In this document: in pieces, positions 25,396 to 33,016 of the stretch
Layout of the letters: each line of letters opens with the position of its first letter
Numbering within the stretch: the first letter of the stretch is position 1
Assembly: GCF_002304005.1 (NCBI RefSeq)
Contig: NZ_MRCQ01000001.1
Span: forward strand, 186,001 to 250,000
DNA length: 64,000 nt
Direction: 5' to 3'
Origin: Flavobacterium sp. ACN6
Lineage (GTDB): Bacteria; Bacteroidota; Bacteroidia; Flavobacteriales; Flavobacteriaceae
Notes under the pieces: generated by a model
Databases searched by the model: none
What the model was told of the DNA's origin: nothing
Seen by the model: the letters and a program-made list of their open reading frames with translations, nothing else
Made by a program: the position numbers and the translations under genes

Positions 25396-27729
25396 CTACC
25401 CTACCACATCAAGTTTAGCAAATCTCAAAAGTAATTTCTTAATTCCTCCCACTTCAAATTTGATTTCTGCTTTTTTATCAGCGCCAACACCTTCTAGATT
25501 AACAACTTCTCCTTTTCCAAAACGCTCGTGCATTACGATATTTCCAACAGTCAATTTACTGTCAAACAAATTTGGTGCACTTGCATTCGGATTCGTTCCT
25601 ACAGGTTTTAACTTTCTGATATTTAGATCTGGTTTCGGATTATTATCTGTAACATGTTTTGGAGGCGTTCCTCCAATTGGTTTTGCTAATCGGAGTTTAG
25701 ATTTGTCAACATCACCAAAAATATCACCATCGATTGGCGATTTATAGCGGTAATTAGTTTCTGCCGGAGTTAGATATTCTAGAAACTGTCCGTCAATTTC
25801 TTCAATAAAACGAGATGGCTCACTGTCTGTCAATTTTCCCCAGCGGTAACGAGACTGAGCGTAAGTCAAATACGCTTGATGTTCTGCACGCGTTAGCGCT
25901 ACATAAAACAAACGACGTTCTTCTTCCAATTCACTTCTCGTACTCATACTCATAGCACTCGGAAACAAATCTTCTTCCATACCCACCACAAAAACGTGCG
26001 GAAATTCCAGTCCTTTTGCTAAGTGAATCGTCATTAAAGCGACGCGATCATCATCATTCGTATCTTTATCTAAATCTGTTGCCAAGGCCACATCTTCCAT
26101 AAATTCAGAAAGCGCGCCTCTTGCTCCGTCAATTTCTCTTTGTCCTTCGGTAAAATCTTTAATACCGTTTAAAAGCTCTTCTATATTCTGAATTTTAGCC
26201 ATTCCTTCCGGCGTAGCATCTTTCTTTAATTCCTGAACCAAACCAGTTTTTTTAGCAACGTGATCTGTAATGTAAAAAGCATCCTGATTCTGATCGATAA
26301 CCTGAAAACTCTGAATCATCGTTACAAAATCTTTCAGTTTATTTTTTGTTCCGGTATTTAGTTTCAAATCAATTTTATCGATATTCACCATTACTTCCCA
26401 AATCGAACGTTTGTAATGATTTGCCGCAATCGTCAATTTTTCTACCGTTGTGTCGCCAATTCCACGAGCTGGATAATTAATCACACGAATCAATGCTTCC
26501 TCATCTTTTGGATTCAAAACCAAACGTAAGTAACACAAAACATCCTTAATCTCTTTACGCTGGTAGAACGATAATCCACCGTAAATTCTATACGGAATAT
26601 CACGCTTTCTTAATGCATCCTCCATTGCGCGCGACTGCGCATTCGTACGATACAAAATCGCAAAAGATCCATTATGAAGCTGATTTTGCATTTTCTGCTC
26701 AAAAATCGTACTCGCTACAAAACGACCTTCTTCAGCATCTGTCAAACTCCTGTGAACTTTAATTTTTGGTCCAAATTCGTTCGCAGTCCAAACCACTTTA
26801 TCCAGTTTGGTTTTATTATGCTCCATAACCGTATTTGCCGCTTCCACAATATTTCGCGTCGAACGATAATTCTGTTCCAAACGAAACATTATTACGCCCT
26901 CATAATCCTTTTGGAAATTCAAAATATTATTAATATTCGCACCACGGAACGCATAAATACTCTGCGCATCATCTCCAACCACACAAATATTCTGAAACCT
27001 GTCAGATAAAGCCCTAACAATCAAATACTGAGAGTGATTTGTATCTTGGTACTCATCCACCAAAATATATCTAAAGCGATTCTGATACTTCGCCAAAACC
27101 TCTGGAAAACGAGTCAGCAACTCATTTGTTTTCAACAACAAATCATCAAAATCCATTGCACCCGCCTTAAAACAGCGGTCAACATACTGCTGATATATTT
27201 CTCCCAACCTTGGCCTTTTCGCCATTGCGTCGGCTTCAACCAATTCTGGATTATTAAAATACGCTTTAACCGTAATCAAGCTGTTTTTATAACTCGATAT
27301 ACGGCCTAAAATTTGTTTTGGTTTATAAATATCACGATCCAGCTGCATTTCTTTAATAATCGAAGAAATCAATCTCGCCGAATCCTGAGAATCATAAATA
27401 GTAAAATTGGAAGGATAACCCAAGTGATCCGATTCTGCACGCAGGATACGCGCAAAAATAGAGTGAAAAGTTCCCATCCAAAGATTTTTTGCCTCACTCG
27501 CACCCACAATATCCGAAATCCTGTGTTTCATCTCGCGGGCCGCTTTATTGGTAAAAGTCAGCGACAAAATATTGAAAGCATCAACACCCTGAGCCATCAA
27601 ATAAGCAATTCTAATTGTCAAAACACGGGTCTTTCCCGAACCTGCACCAGCAATAATAATCATTGGCCCGTCTTTTTTTAAAACAGGCGCCCTCTGCGCT
27701 TCGTTGAGCTGGTCAATATATTTCTGCAT
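25396..27729 (-). CDS. uvrD: UvrD/PcrA-type DNA helicase
   Basis: This superfamily 1A 3'-5' helicase has 777 residues. LNEAQRAPV (Q motif), AGAGSGKTRVLTIR (motif I, near 27-40), LTFTNKAAREMKHR, FDDLLLKTN, ILVDEYQDTN (motif II), VVGDDAQSIYAFRGA (III), EQNYRSTRNIV (IV), IHLAKGLEFPHVFVVG (V) and ALTRAEH (VI) are all intact. The C-terminus ends with the Tudor-like MHERFGKGEVVNLEGVGADKKAEIKF that binds RNA polymerase in PcrA. It acts in nucleotide excision and mismatch repair and in clearing transcription or replication blocks. A TAATTTTG promoter box is at 27749-27756. Confidence 0.96.
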   Translation of the reverse strand: MQKYIDQLNEAQRAPVLKKDGPMIIIAGAGSGKTRVLTIRIAYLMAQGVDAFNILSLTFTNKAAREMKHRISDIVGASEAKNLWMGTFHSIFARILRAESDHLGYPSNFTIYDSQDSARLISSIIKEMQLDRDIYKPKQILGRISSYKNSLITVKAYFNNPELVEADAMAKRPRLGEIYQQYVDRCFKAGAMDFDDLLLKTNELLTRFPEVLAKYQNRFRYILVDEYQDTNHSQYLIVRALSDRFQNICVVGDDAQSIYAFRGANINNILNFQKDYEGVIMFRLEQNYRSTRNIVEAANTVMEHNKTKLDKVVWTANEFGPKIKVHRSLTDAEEGRFVASTIFEQKMQNQLHNGSFAILYRTNAQSRAMEDALRKRDIPYRIYGGLSFYQRKEIKDVLCYLRLVLNPKDEEALIRVINYPARGIGDTTVEKLTIAANHYKRSIWEVMVNIDKIDLKLNTGTKNKLKDFVTMIQSFQVIDQNQDAFYITDHVAKKTGLVQELKKDATPEGMAKIQNIEELLNGIKDFTEGQREIDGARGALSEFMEDVALATDLDKDTNDDDRVALMTIHLAKGLEFPHVFVVGMEEDLFPSAMSMSTRSELEEERRLFYVALTRAEHQAYLTYAQSRYRWGKLTDSEPSRFIEEIDGQFLEYLTPAETNYRYKSPIDGDIFGDVDKSKLRLAKPIGGTPPKHVTDNNPKPDLNIRKLKPVGTNPNASAPNLFDSKLTVGNIVMHERFGKGEVVNLEGVGADKKAEIKFEVGGIKKLLLRFAKLDVVG

Positions 27730-27748
27730 GTAATTTTCTCCTTTTAGG

Positions 27749-27756
27749 CAAAATTA
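27749..27756 (-). promoter_or_regulatory. Promoter -7 box of uvrD
   Basis: TAATTTTG on the minus strand fits TAnnTTTG and lies 19 bases before the ATG at 27729. Confidence 0.45.
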
Positions 27757-27777
27757 AGAATTAATACTTTAAATAGC

Positions 27778-27815
27778 TACTAAGATTCTGAGGTTCTGAG
27801 ATGCTAAGTTTTTTA
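27778..27815. repeat. Degenerate CTAAG/CTGAG tract
   Basis: Short units of the form TACTAAGATTCTGAGG and TTCTGAGATGCTAAG follow one another. Similar tracts appear at 1297-1316, 38323-38399 and 49406-49440. They are noncoding and probably one dispersed low-complexity family. Confidence 0.5.
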
Positions 27816-27850
27816 ATTTTTGAAGCTTAACAATTGGCATTTTTTCTAAC

Positions 27851-27915
27851 ATGGTTTCCCGCTTTCGGCTTTATCTCTTCGTTTCACTACGAGGATAACG
27901 CCTCAATCGGGGCTA
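27851..27915. repeat. GC-rich structured intergenic element
   Basis: This island is richer in G and C than its surroundings. It can fold into one imperfect hairpin: CCCG pairs with CGGG, GGC with GCC, TTAT with ATAA and CTTCGT with ACGAGG around a small loop. From my knowledge of Flavobacterium genomes, elements with GTTTCCCGCT at one end and ATCGGGGCTA at the other are repeated between genes. It lies in the 640-bp gap between uvrD and the TauE gene. Confidence 0.55.
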
Positions 27916-27984
27916 GACTCAAACAATTGGCTTCTTTTAAATATTCAAAAAAAATTAAATATTATACCTTTTTTCAATTTCTCT

Positions 27985-28134
27985 TTAAACTCTGAAAAAG
28001 AAATAACTCTGCCAGCTTTTATCATCCTCACTTTTTTGAAGTTCTTCGTTTAGAGTTTCACCAGAAAAGTTTTCAGAAATATCTTCAAAGTTCTCTAAAA
28101 TTTCATTCATTTTTATACTATTTATACTTTCCAT
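27985..28134 (-). CDS. Possible 49-residue protein
   Basis: A short frame in the long gap between uvrD and the TauE gene. It starts MESINSIKMNEILENF, is acidic and helical in its first two thirds (ENFSGETLNEELQKSEDD), and ends aromatic (SWQSYFFFRV). Such small acidic Glu/Asn-rich peptides occur as antitoxins or as remnants, but no partner toxin is beside it and no promoter box is evident. I do not recognise it. It may be a real small gene, a degraded gene end or chance. Confidence 0.3.
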   Translation of the reverse strand: MESINSIKMNEILENFEDISENFSGETLNEELQKSEDDKSWQSYFFFRV

Positions 28135-28192
28135 AATTTTAAAAGTTCAATTCTCCGTTAAAAAAAAATTACACAAAACTCTTAAAATGAAT

Positions 28193-28271
28193 AGCCGTCG
28201 GTTTTAACCAACGGTTGGTTGGGTAATGCATTCAAGGCTTCATCCAAAATGATGAAGTTAGTTAAAGCCTT
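28193..28271. repeat. Two adjacent imperfect hairpins
   Basis: CCGTCGGTT pairs with AACCAACGG (one mismatch) at about 28195-28214. Next, AAGGCTTCATC (28234-28244) pairs with GATGAA (28251-28256) inside and AAGCCTT (28265-28271) outside. The first resembles the CCGTCGGTTTAAACCGACGG palindromes common between Flavobacterium genes. No gene lies in 28135-28369. Confidence 0.45.
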
Positions 28272-28338
28272 GCCTATTTAATTTTCAAAGATACGTTTGT
28301 TAAAAGCAACGGCAACTCAAAAAATCTTAGCATCTTAG

Positions 28339-28354
28339 TCCCGAAGCTTCGGGA
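28339..28354. repeat. REP-like palindrome, copy 4
   Basis: TCCCGAAGCTTCGGGA is a perfect 16-base palindrome. Its flanks (AG before, TAGAACC after) are identical to those of copy 5 at 38486-38501, so more than the palindrome is shared. Confidence 0.65.
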
Positions 28355-28369
28355 TAGAACCATAGCTCC

Positions 28370-29137
28370 TTACCTAAAAAACACATCATAAGCAAAGCGT
28401 ATCAAAGTTCCTACGACCACAACCAAAAAGAAAATTCGAATAAAACCATTTCCTTTATTAATCGCTAGTTTTGCGCCCATCCAGCCTCCAAGTCCATTGC
28501 TTACTGCCATCGGAATTGCAATTGACCAAATGATTTTTCCTTTAATCATAAACAAACAAATGGAACCAAAATTCGTTGCCAAGTTGACCATTTTCGCATT
28601 AGCGGAAGCGTGAAGAAAATCAAAACCCAGAAGCGCAATAAATGCAACTACAAAAAAACTTCCAGTTCCTGGTCCAATAAATCCGTCGTAAAAACCAACT
28701 ATAATACTAATAACAACCGCATAAATTATTTGTGTCGTTGCAGAATGATCTTTTGCAACATGTTGTCCGAAGTTTTTCTTTGCGTAAGTATATATAAAAA
28801 GCAGCGACAAAACCACAAGCAAAAGTGGTTTCATAAAATCGTTACTTACCATTGTTAATATCGTAGAACCTAAAAATGCCGAGGGAACTGCCAGACACAT
28901 CATTATGATCAACAATTTCCATTGAATAACCACTTTCTTCAAATATTGAAAAGCTGCAAAAGCCGTTCCACTGAAAGCTGGAATCTTCAATGTTCCCACA
29001 ACAGTCGAAACGGGAAGATTGGGTAATAAAATTAATCCCATTGGAGTCTGGATTAGTCCGCCGCCACCCACAATTGCGTCAATAAAACCTGCAGCAAAAG
29101 CCGCTAAACAAAGAAAAAATATGATATAGGAATCCAT
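28370..29137 (-). CDS. TauE/SafE-type sulfite/sulfonate exporter family protein
   Basis: This polytopic membrane protein has 255 residues and about eight membrane segments in two repeats. FAAGFIDAIVGGGGLIQTPMGLILLP near 14-40 is the family signature. The second repeat has VGFYDGFIGPGTGSFFVVAFIALLGFDFLHASANAKMVNLATN. The family moves sulfite, sulfonates or other organic anions across the inner membrane; the substrate here is unknown. The frame opens with TTG then ATG, and I used ATG 29137. A promoter box and an 11-bp inverted repeat lie just upstream. No sulfur genes are nearby. Confidence 0.9.
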   Translation of the reverse strand: MDSYIIFFLCLAAFAAGFIDAIVGGGGLIQTPMGLILLPNLPVSTVVGTLKIPAFSGTAFAAFQYLKKVVIQWKLLIIMMCLAVPSAFLGSTILTMVSNDFMKPLLLVVLSLLFIYTYAKKNFGQHVAKDHSATTQIIYAVVISIIVGFYDGFIGPGTGSFFVVAFIALLGFDFLHASANAKMVNLATNFGSICLFMIKGKIIWSIAIPMAVSNGLGGWMGAKLAINKGNGFIRIFFLVVVVGTLIRFAYDVFFR

Positions 29138-29139
29138 CA

Positions 29140-29187
29140 AAACTGTATTTCAGTTGTATTAAAAAGCAAGCTGCAAAAATACAGTTT
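29140..29187. repeat. Inverted repeat at the TauE promoter
   Basis: AAACTGTATTT at 29140-29150 is the exact reverse complement of AAATACAGTTT at 29177-29187. The right arm overlaps the promoter box and the left arm ends just before the start codon. It could be an operator or a hairpin in the leader. Confidence 0.5.
29174..29181 (-). promoter_or_regulatory. Promoter -7 box of the TauE-family gene
   Basis: TATTTTTG on the minus strand fits TAnnTTTG, 37 bases before the ATG at 29137, inside the inverted repeat. Confidence 0.45.
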
Positions 29188-29237
29188 CCTTTTTGTTTAT
29201 TACCACAAATTTAAAGTGGATTTTTCGTCAAAAAGTA

Positions 29238-29245
29238 TATTTTTG
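29238..29245 (+). promoter_or_regulatory. Promoter -7 box of the 173-residue protein gene
   Basis: TATTTTTG fits TAnnTTTG and lies 17 bases before the ATG at 29262. It falls within the longer open frame, which supports the downstream start. Confidence 0.45.
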
Positions 29246-29261
29246 CTTAAAAATTATTCAA

Positions 29262-29783
29262 ATGGATTTCAACAAAATAATAGAACTTGCGAGTTATACT
29301 TTACCAGCGTTAGTTACAGGAGTTGTAGCATATCGTTTTTTTGAACTGCACATTAAAAACAATGACAGAAAACGTGCTTTTTTGCTAAACAAACAAGCTC
29401 ATAAGGAATCGCTTCCAATACGTTTACAAGCATACGAGCGTATGACTTTATTTTTAGAACGTATTAATTTGACAAAATTATTAATTCGCATTTCTCCTAT
29501 TTCTCAAAATAAACACGATTACGAAAATTTTGTGATCGAACAAATCGAGCAAGAATTTGAACATAATCTGACACAGCAGATATATATGTCAGACGAATGC
29601 TGGACGATTATTGCAACAGCAAAAAACGCAACTATTCAAATGATACGTAAAGTAGCAATGAGCGATAAAGTGGACAATGCAGATAAATTGCGTGAAGTAA
29701 TTTTGAATGATTTACTAGAGAAACAATCTCCAAGTAATGCTGCTTTAGGATATATAAAAAGTGAAGTTGCTGAAATGTGGTAG
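29262..29783 (+). CDS. Membrane-anchored helical protein of unknown function
   Basis: The protein has 173 residues. One membrane segment lies at the N-terminus (IIELASYTLPALVTGVVAYRFF, about 5-26). The rest is charged and largely helical, with KQAHKESLPIRLQAYERMTLFLERINLTKLLIRI and EFEHNLTQQIYMSDECWTII. I recall this as a conserved uncharacterised family in Flavobacteriia, possibly catalogued as a DUF, but cannot place it surely. I used ATG 29262 because a promoter box at 29238-29245 lies inside the upstream extension. It is divergent from the TauE gene. Confidence 0.75.
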   Translation: MDFNKIIELASYTLPALVTGVVAYRFFELHIKNNDRKRAFLLNKQAHKESLPIRLQAYERMTLFLERINLTKLLIRISPISQNKHDYENFVIEQIEQEFEHNLTQQIYMSDECWTIIATAKNATIQMIRKVAMSDKVDNADKLREVILNDLLEKQSPSNAALGYIKSEVAEMW

Positions 29784-29797
29784 AAAAAATATTTTAG

Positions 29798-29877
29798 AAT
29801 TCAGATTTTAGATTTTAGATTATGAGAAATCAAGCTAAAATCTAAAATCGACAATCTAAAATCGACAATCTAAAATC
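29798..29877. repeat. AATCTAAAATC direct and inverted repeats
   Basis: Units of CAATCTAAAATCGA are repeated on the right, with GATTTTAGATTTTAGATT in inverse orientation on the left, so the RNA can form a long AT hairpin between the convergent genes. The same motif recurs at about 5838-5960, 36130-36200 and 42801-42850. Confidence 0.55.
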
Positions 29878-30775
29878 ACTTATTATCACTCATAACTTCC
29901 GACTTATTCTGAGCATATTCATAACCTTGCTCCCACCACTCTTTCATAACATCTTTATTAAAAATCAAAGCGTTATCTGTCAGTTTTATAGGTGTGTAAT
30001 ATAAGTTAAGCTTCACATCTTTATTGTTTGCCATAAGTTTTCCTATAGCAATATCATGTTTTTCGACTTGATCTAAAGCGATTCGGAACAAATCAATCAT
30101 CAATGAAAATGGGTTTTTACCAATAACAGTTTTGGTTGTATTGACTTCTGTTTCTAATACAATTACGTCTATTTCAGTGGCGCCTCGGTTAATCGCTTCA
30201 CGTATCGGAACCAAACTTGAAAATCCTCCGTCGCCATACTCGAAATTATTCTTCTCCACCAAACTCATAAACGGAACATAATTACTCGAAATCCAAGACC
30301 ATTCGCAAAATTCTTCATACGTACAATCTTTTACCGATTTATACTCAGATTCATTTGTAGTAAAATTGGTAACCGTAACAATAACATCTGTCTTCAGTTT
30401 TTTCAGATTATTAAAATCTGACAAAGAAAAGTTATTCTTAATATATTTTTTCAAACCTTTACTTTCTCCAAAAGTTCGTTTGCCTTTAAAAAATTGGCGT
30501 ATAACATTGAAGTGATTAATGGTCACAATATCTACTCCATCTTTATTTTTTACTACAAACGGACAAATATTAAAAATACTTGCCATAGTAACATTAGTAT
30601 ACACGGAGTGAATTTTTTTAATATGACCGAGAGCTAAATGCGGGATTAACAAACTTCCTGTTGAAGTTCCTAAAAACAAATCGTATTCGTGTCTTTTTTC
30701 TTCTATTAAATACTGTGCAACACCGCCGGCAAATGCGCCTTTACTGCCACCACCAGAAATAACCAATGCTCTCAT
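29876..30775 (-). CDS. Patatin-like phospholipase
   Basis: The protein has 299 residues. The oxyanion loop GGGSKGAFAGG (8-18), the nucleophile elbow GTSTGS with Ser38 and the catalytic aspartate in YGDGGFSSLVP (near 197) form the Ser-Asp dyad of patatin lipases. No signal peptide is seen, so it should be cytoplasmic or membrane associated, unlike surface PlpD types. It hydrolyses acyl ester bonds of lipids; the actual substrate is unknown. It is monocistronic, flanked by repeats. Confidence 0.92.
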   Translation of the reverse strand: MRALVISGGGSKGAFAGGVAQYLIEEKRHEYDLFLGTSTGSLLIPHLALGHIKKIHSVYTNVTMASIFNICPFVVKNKDGVDIVTINHFNVIRQFFKGKRTFGESKGLKKYIKNNFSLSDFNNLKKLKTDVIVTVTNFTTNESEYKSVKDCTYEEFCEWSWISSNYVPFMSLVEKNNFEYGDGGFSSLVPIREAINRGATEIDVIVLETEVNTTKTVIGKNPFSLMIDLFRIALDQVEKHDIAIGKLMANNKDVKLNLYYTPIKLTDNALIFNKDVMKEWWEQGYEYAQNKSEVMSDNK

Positions 30776-30943
30776 AAATTGTAATGTAGGTTTTTTATTT
30801 AGAGAATAGAAAAAAGAATAAAGAGCAAAGACTTTCTATTGGTTTAATCTTTACTCGCTCCTTTGGTCTATTTTCTATATTCTATTATCTATATTCTATT
30901 CCCTTCAATCTTTTCTCTTGCTTCTTTCCTCTAATTCTCCAAA

Positions 30944-33016
30944 TTACTCTTTCAACAAACGATTCAATTGGAACTGTTCATCGGGGGTCAAATTAGGCAA
31001 AATTCTATTAAATGAAGCACGCATTTCGGGATTTTTTAAAAGAACACGAATTGTATCTCTTCCAAACTTAGAAAACTGCCACATATGATGCGTAGTTGCA
31101 CCAACTAAATTACTCAAAACCTGATCGTTGATTATTTTAAAAGCAATTAACTTTTCTAAAGCATTTTGTCTCGTTGTAGCTTCATATTTAGTTGATGAAA
31201 ACGAAACCAATTCAGTAATTAAAGATTCTTGTTCACTACTGTAATTTGGCGTTGATAAAACCAGTGAAAGCCATAAGGTACGGAGATTATAATCGTTAAA
31301 ACCAATCCAGTTTTTAGATTTATCCAAATACTCTGTTCTATGATCTGGGAAATTTCTCCAAAGCCAATACAACGCTATTTCCTGCGTCTGATAGGATTTA
31401 TCATCTAAAAGTGTTTCGTAATTCAACCTAAAATCTTCTGGAATTTTCGTTAACGTTTGAGCTACATTTTGACGAACCTGAATATTATTTGTTTGCATCG
31501 CTAAAAGCAGTAATGCTTTCTTTGACTCATACTTTTCATTTTCCAATTGACCAACAACCGCTTCTTTTACAGATGGATAAACATCAGATTCTAATGTTTT
31601 AGTTAAAATATCTATTTTGTCTGCCAAAGGTGTTTTTTTCAACTTATCAATTTCCAATCGTTTCTGAATGGTTTTATTTTTACTCAGCAAAACATTTGCT
31701 GTAGGTGTATCAAAAGCAGTCGATTCCAGCCAGGTTTTCTGAAATTTATCCACGTCAAAATCAGATACTTTTTTAATTTCGTCAAAGAAATTTTGAGTAT
31801 TTACAGTTTGATACGCATATTTATTCAGGTAACTTTTTATGGCTTTTTTAAACGCCTTGTCTCCAATAGATTCATGCAGTACAAACAATGTCCAAGCTCC
31901 TTTTTCGTAAAAAGTCAGCGAACTTGCTTTAGCATTTAAAACTGGAATTGTATCGGTTCGTGAAGCAAATTTTATTTGTTGAGCCGTATCGTACAATTTT
32001 GAATAAAAATAATCATCTCCGTAAATTTCTCTTTCTGCCAGCAACGCAAAATAAGTCGCAAATCCTTCTTGAAGCCAATGATGCGTACTACTTTCTGCAG
32101 TAATTAAATCTCCAAACCAATGATGCGCCAATTCGTGTGCATCGACGTTGGTATAATTTCGATCACAAAATCCTATCGAATCCACCACATATCGGGTTGC
32201 AAATAGTGTCGCCGTAGTATTTTCCATTCCTGCATACAAGAAATCTCGAACAGGAATCTGTCTGTTAATCTGCCATGGATATTTTACGCCAATTTCTTTT
32301 TCTAGGAAATCAAAAATTCGTTTGGAATAACGATACGTTGGTTCAAAACGATCTGAATCTTTTGGTTCGTAATAATATTCCAACGGTATTTTACTCTTAG
32401 ATTTGAATTCTTTTTTGTCAAATTTTCCAATCGCGAGCATTAACAAATACGAGCTCATTGGTTTTTGCATTTGGAACTGCCAATGATTTTGATTTCCGTT
32501 TACTGCTTTTTCTTTTAAAACACCATTCGAAACGACTTGATATGCCGCGTCATAAGTAATTCCTAAATTAAAAATCAGCTTTTCGTTCACATCATCAAAA
32601 CTCGGAAACCAATTACTGGTATATCTTCCCTGTCCTTGCGTCCAAATTTGCACTTCTTCGTTTTCTATATCAACAAAATATAAGGCTTGTTTTGGTTTTA
32701 CTATGTAAGTAAAAGTCAAATGATTCTGACTTTTAGTAAAAGGAAAAATCAATATTAACTGTTTCGTTGTATTTATAAATTTAACCTCTTTATCATTGAT
32801 TTTGACATTCGAAAATTCCATGTTTTTTGCGTCAAGCGAAATTGTATCACAATCTTTTAAAACCTCGAATTGGAAATCAACCGAACCAGAGACTGTTTTT
32901 TCTTTTGAATTTAGTAACAATTGTGCAGAAACAGATTTAAAATCAACGTTTTGAGTTTGCTGTGCAAAAATAAATCCGGTAAATAATAGAAAGATGTATT
33001 TCATTGAAAATTTCAT
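30944..33016 (-). CDS. M1-family metallopeptidase (aminopeptidase N-like)
   Basis: This zinc aminopeptidase has 690 residues with a signal peptide (MKYIFLLFTGFIFAQ). The GAMEN-like substrate loop is AGMENTTATLF, and the zinc site HELAHHWFGDLITAESSTHHWLQEGFATYFALLAE carries HExxHx18E. The C-terminal part is helical, like HEAT repeats. It is probably exported and trims peptides in the periplasm or on the surface. I saw no C-terminal secretion domain for type IX secretion. The ATG at 33016 overlaps the transposase stop as ATGA; ATG 33004 is an equally good start with the same signal peptide. Confidence 0.92.
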   Translation of the reverse strand: MKFSMKYIFLLFTGFIFAQQTQNVDFKSVSAQLLLNSKEKTVSGSVDFQFEVLKDCDTISLDAKNMEFSNVKINDKEVKFINTTKQLILIFPFTKSQNHLTFTYIVKPKQALYFVDIENEEVQIWTQGQGRYTSNWFPSFDDVNEKLIFNLGITYDAAYQVVSNGVLKEKAVNGNQNHWQFQMQKPMSSYLLMLAIGKFDKKEFKSKSKIPLEYYYEPKDSDRFEPTYRYSKRIFDFLEKEIGVKYPWQINRQIPVRDFLYAGMENTTATLFATRYVVDSIGFCDRNYTNVDAHELAHHWFGDLITAESSTHHWLQEGFATYFALLAEREIYGDDYFYSKLYDTAQQIKFASRTDTIPVLNAKASSLTFYEKGAWTLFVLHESIGDKAFKKAIKSYLNKYAYQTVNTQNFFDEIKKVSDFDVDKFQKTWLESTAFDTPTANVLLSKNKTIQKRLEIDKLKKTPLADKIDILTKTLESDVYPSVKEAVVGQLENEKYESKKALLLLAMQTNNIQVRQNVAQTLTKIPEDFRLNYETLLDDKSYQTQEIALYWLWRNFPDHRTEYLDKSKNWIGFNDYNLRTLWLSLVLSTPNYSSEQESLITELVSFSSTKYEATTRQNALEKLIAFKIINDQVLSNLVGATTHHMWQFSKFGRDTIRVLLKNPEMRASFNRILPNLTPDEQFQLNRLLKE

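Noticed and set aside
25460..27681. Several plus-strand frames over uvrD
   Set aside because: They are shadows of the minus-strand helicase, which has every motif in order.
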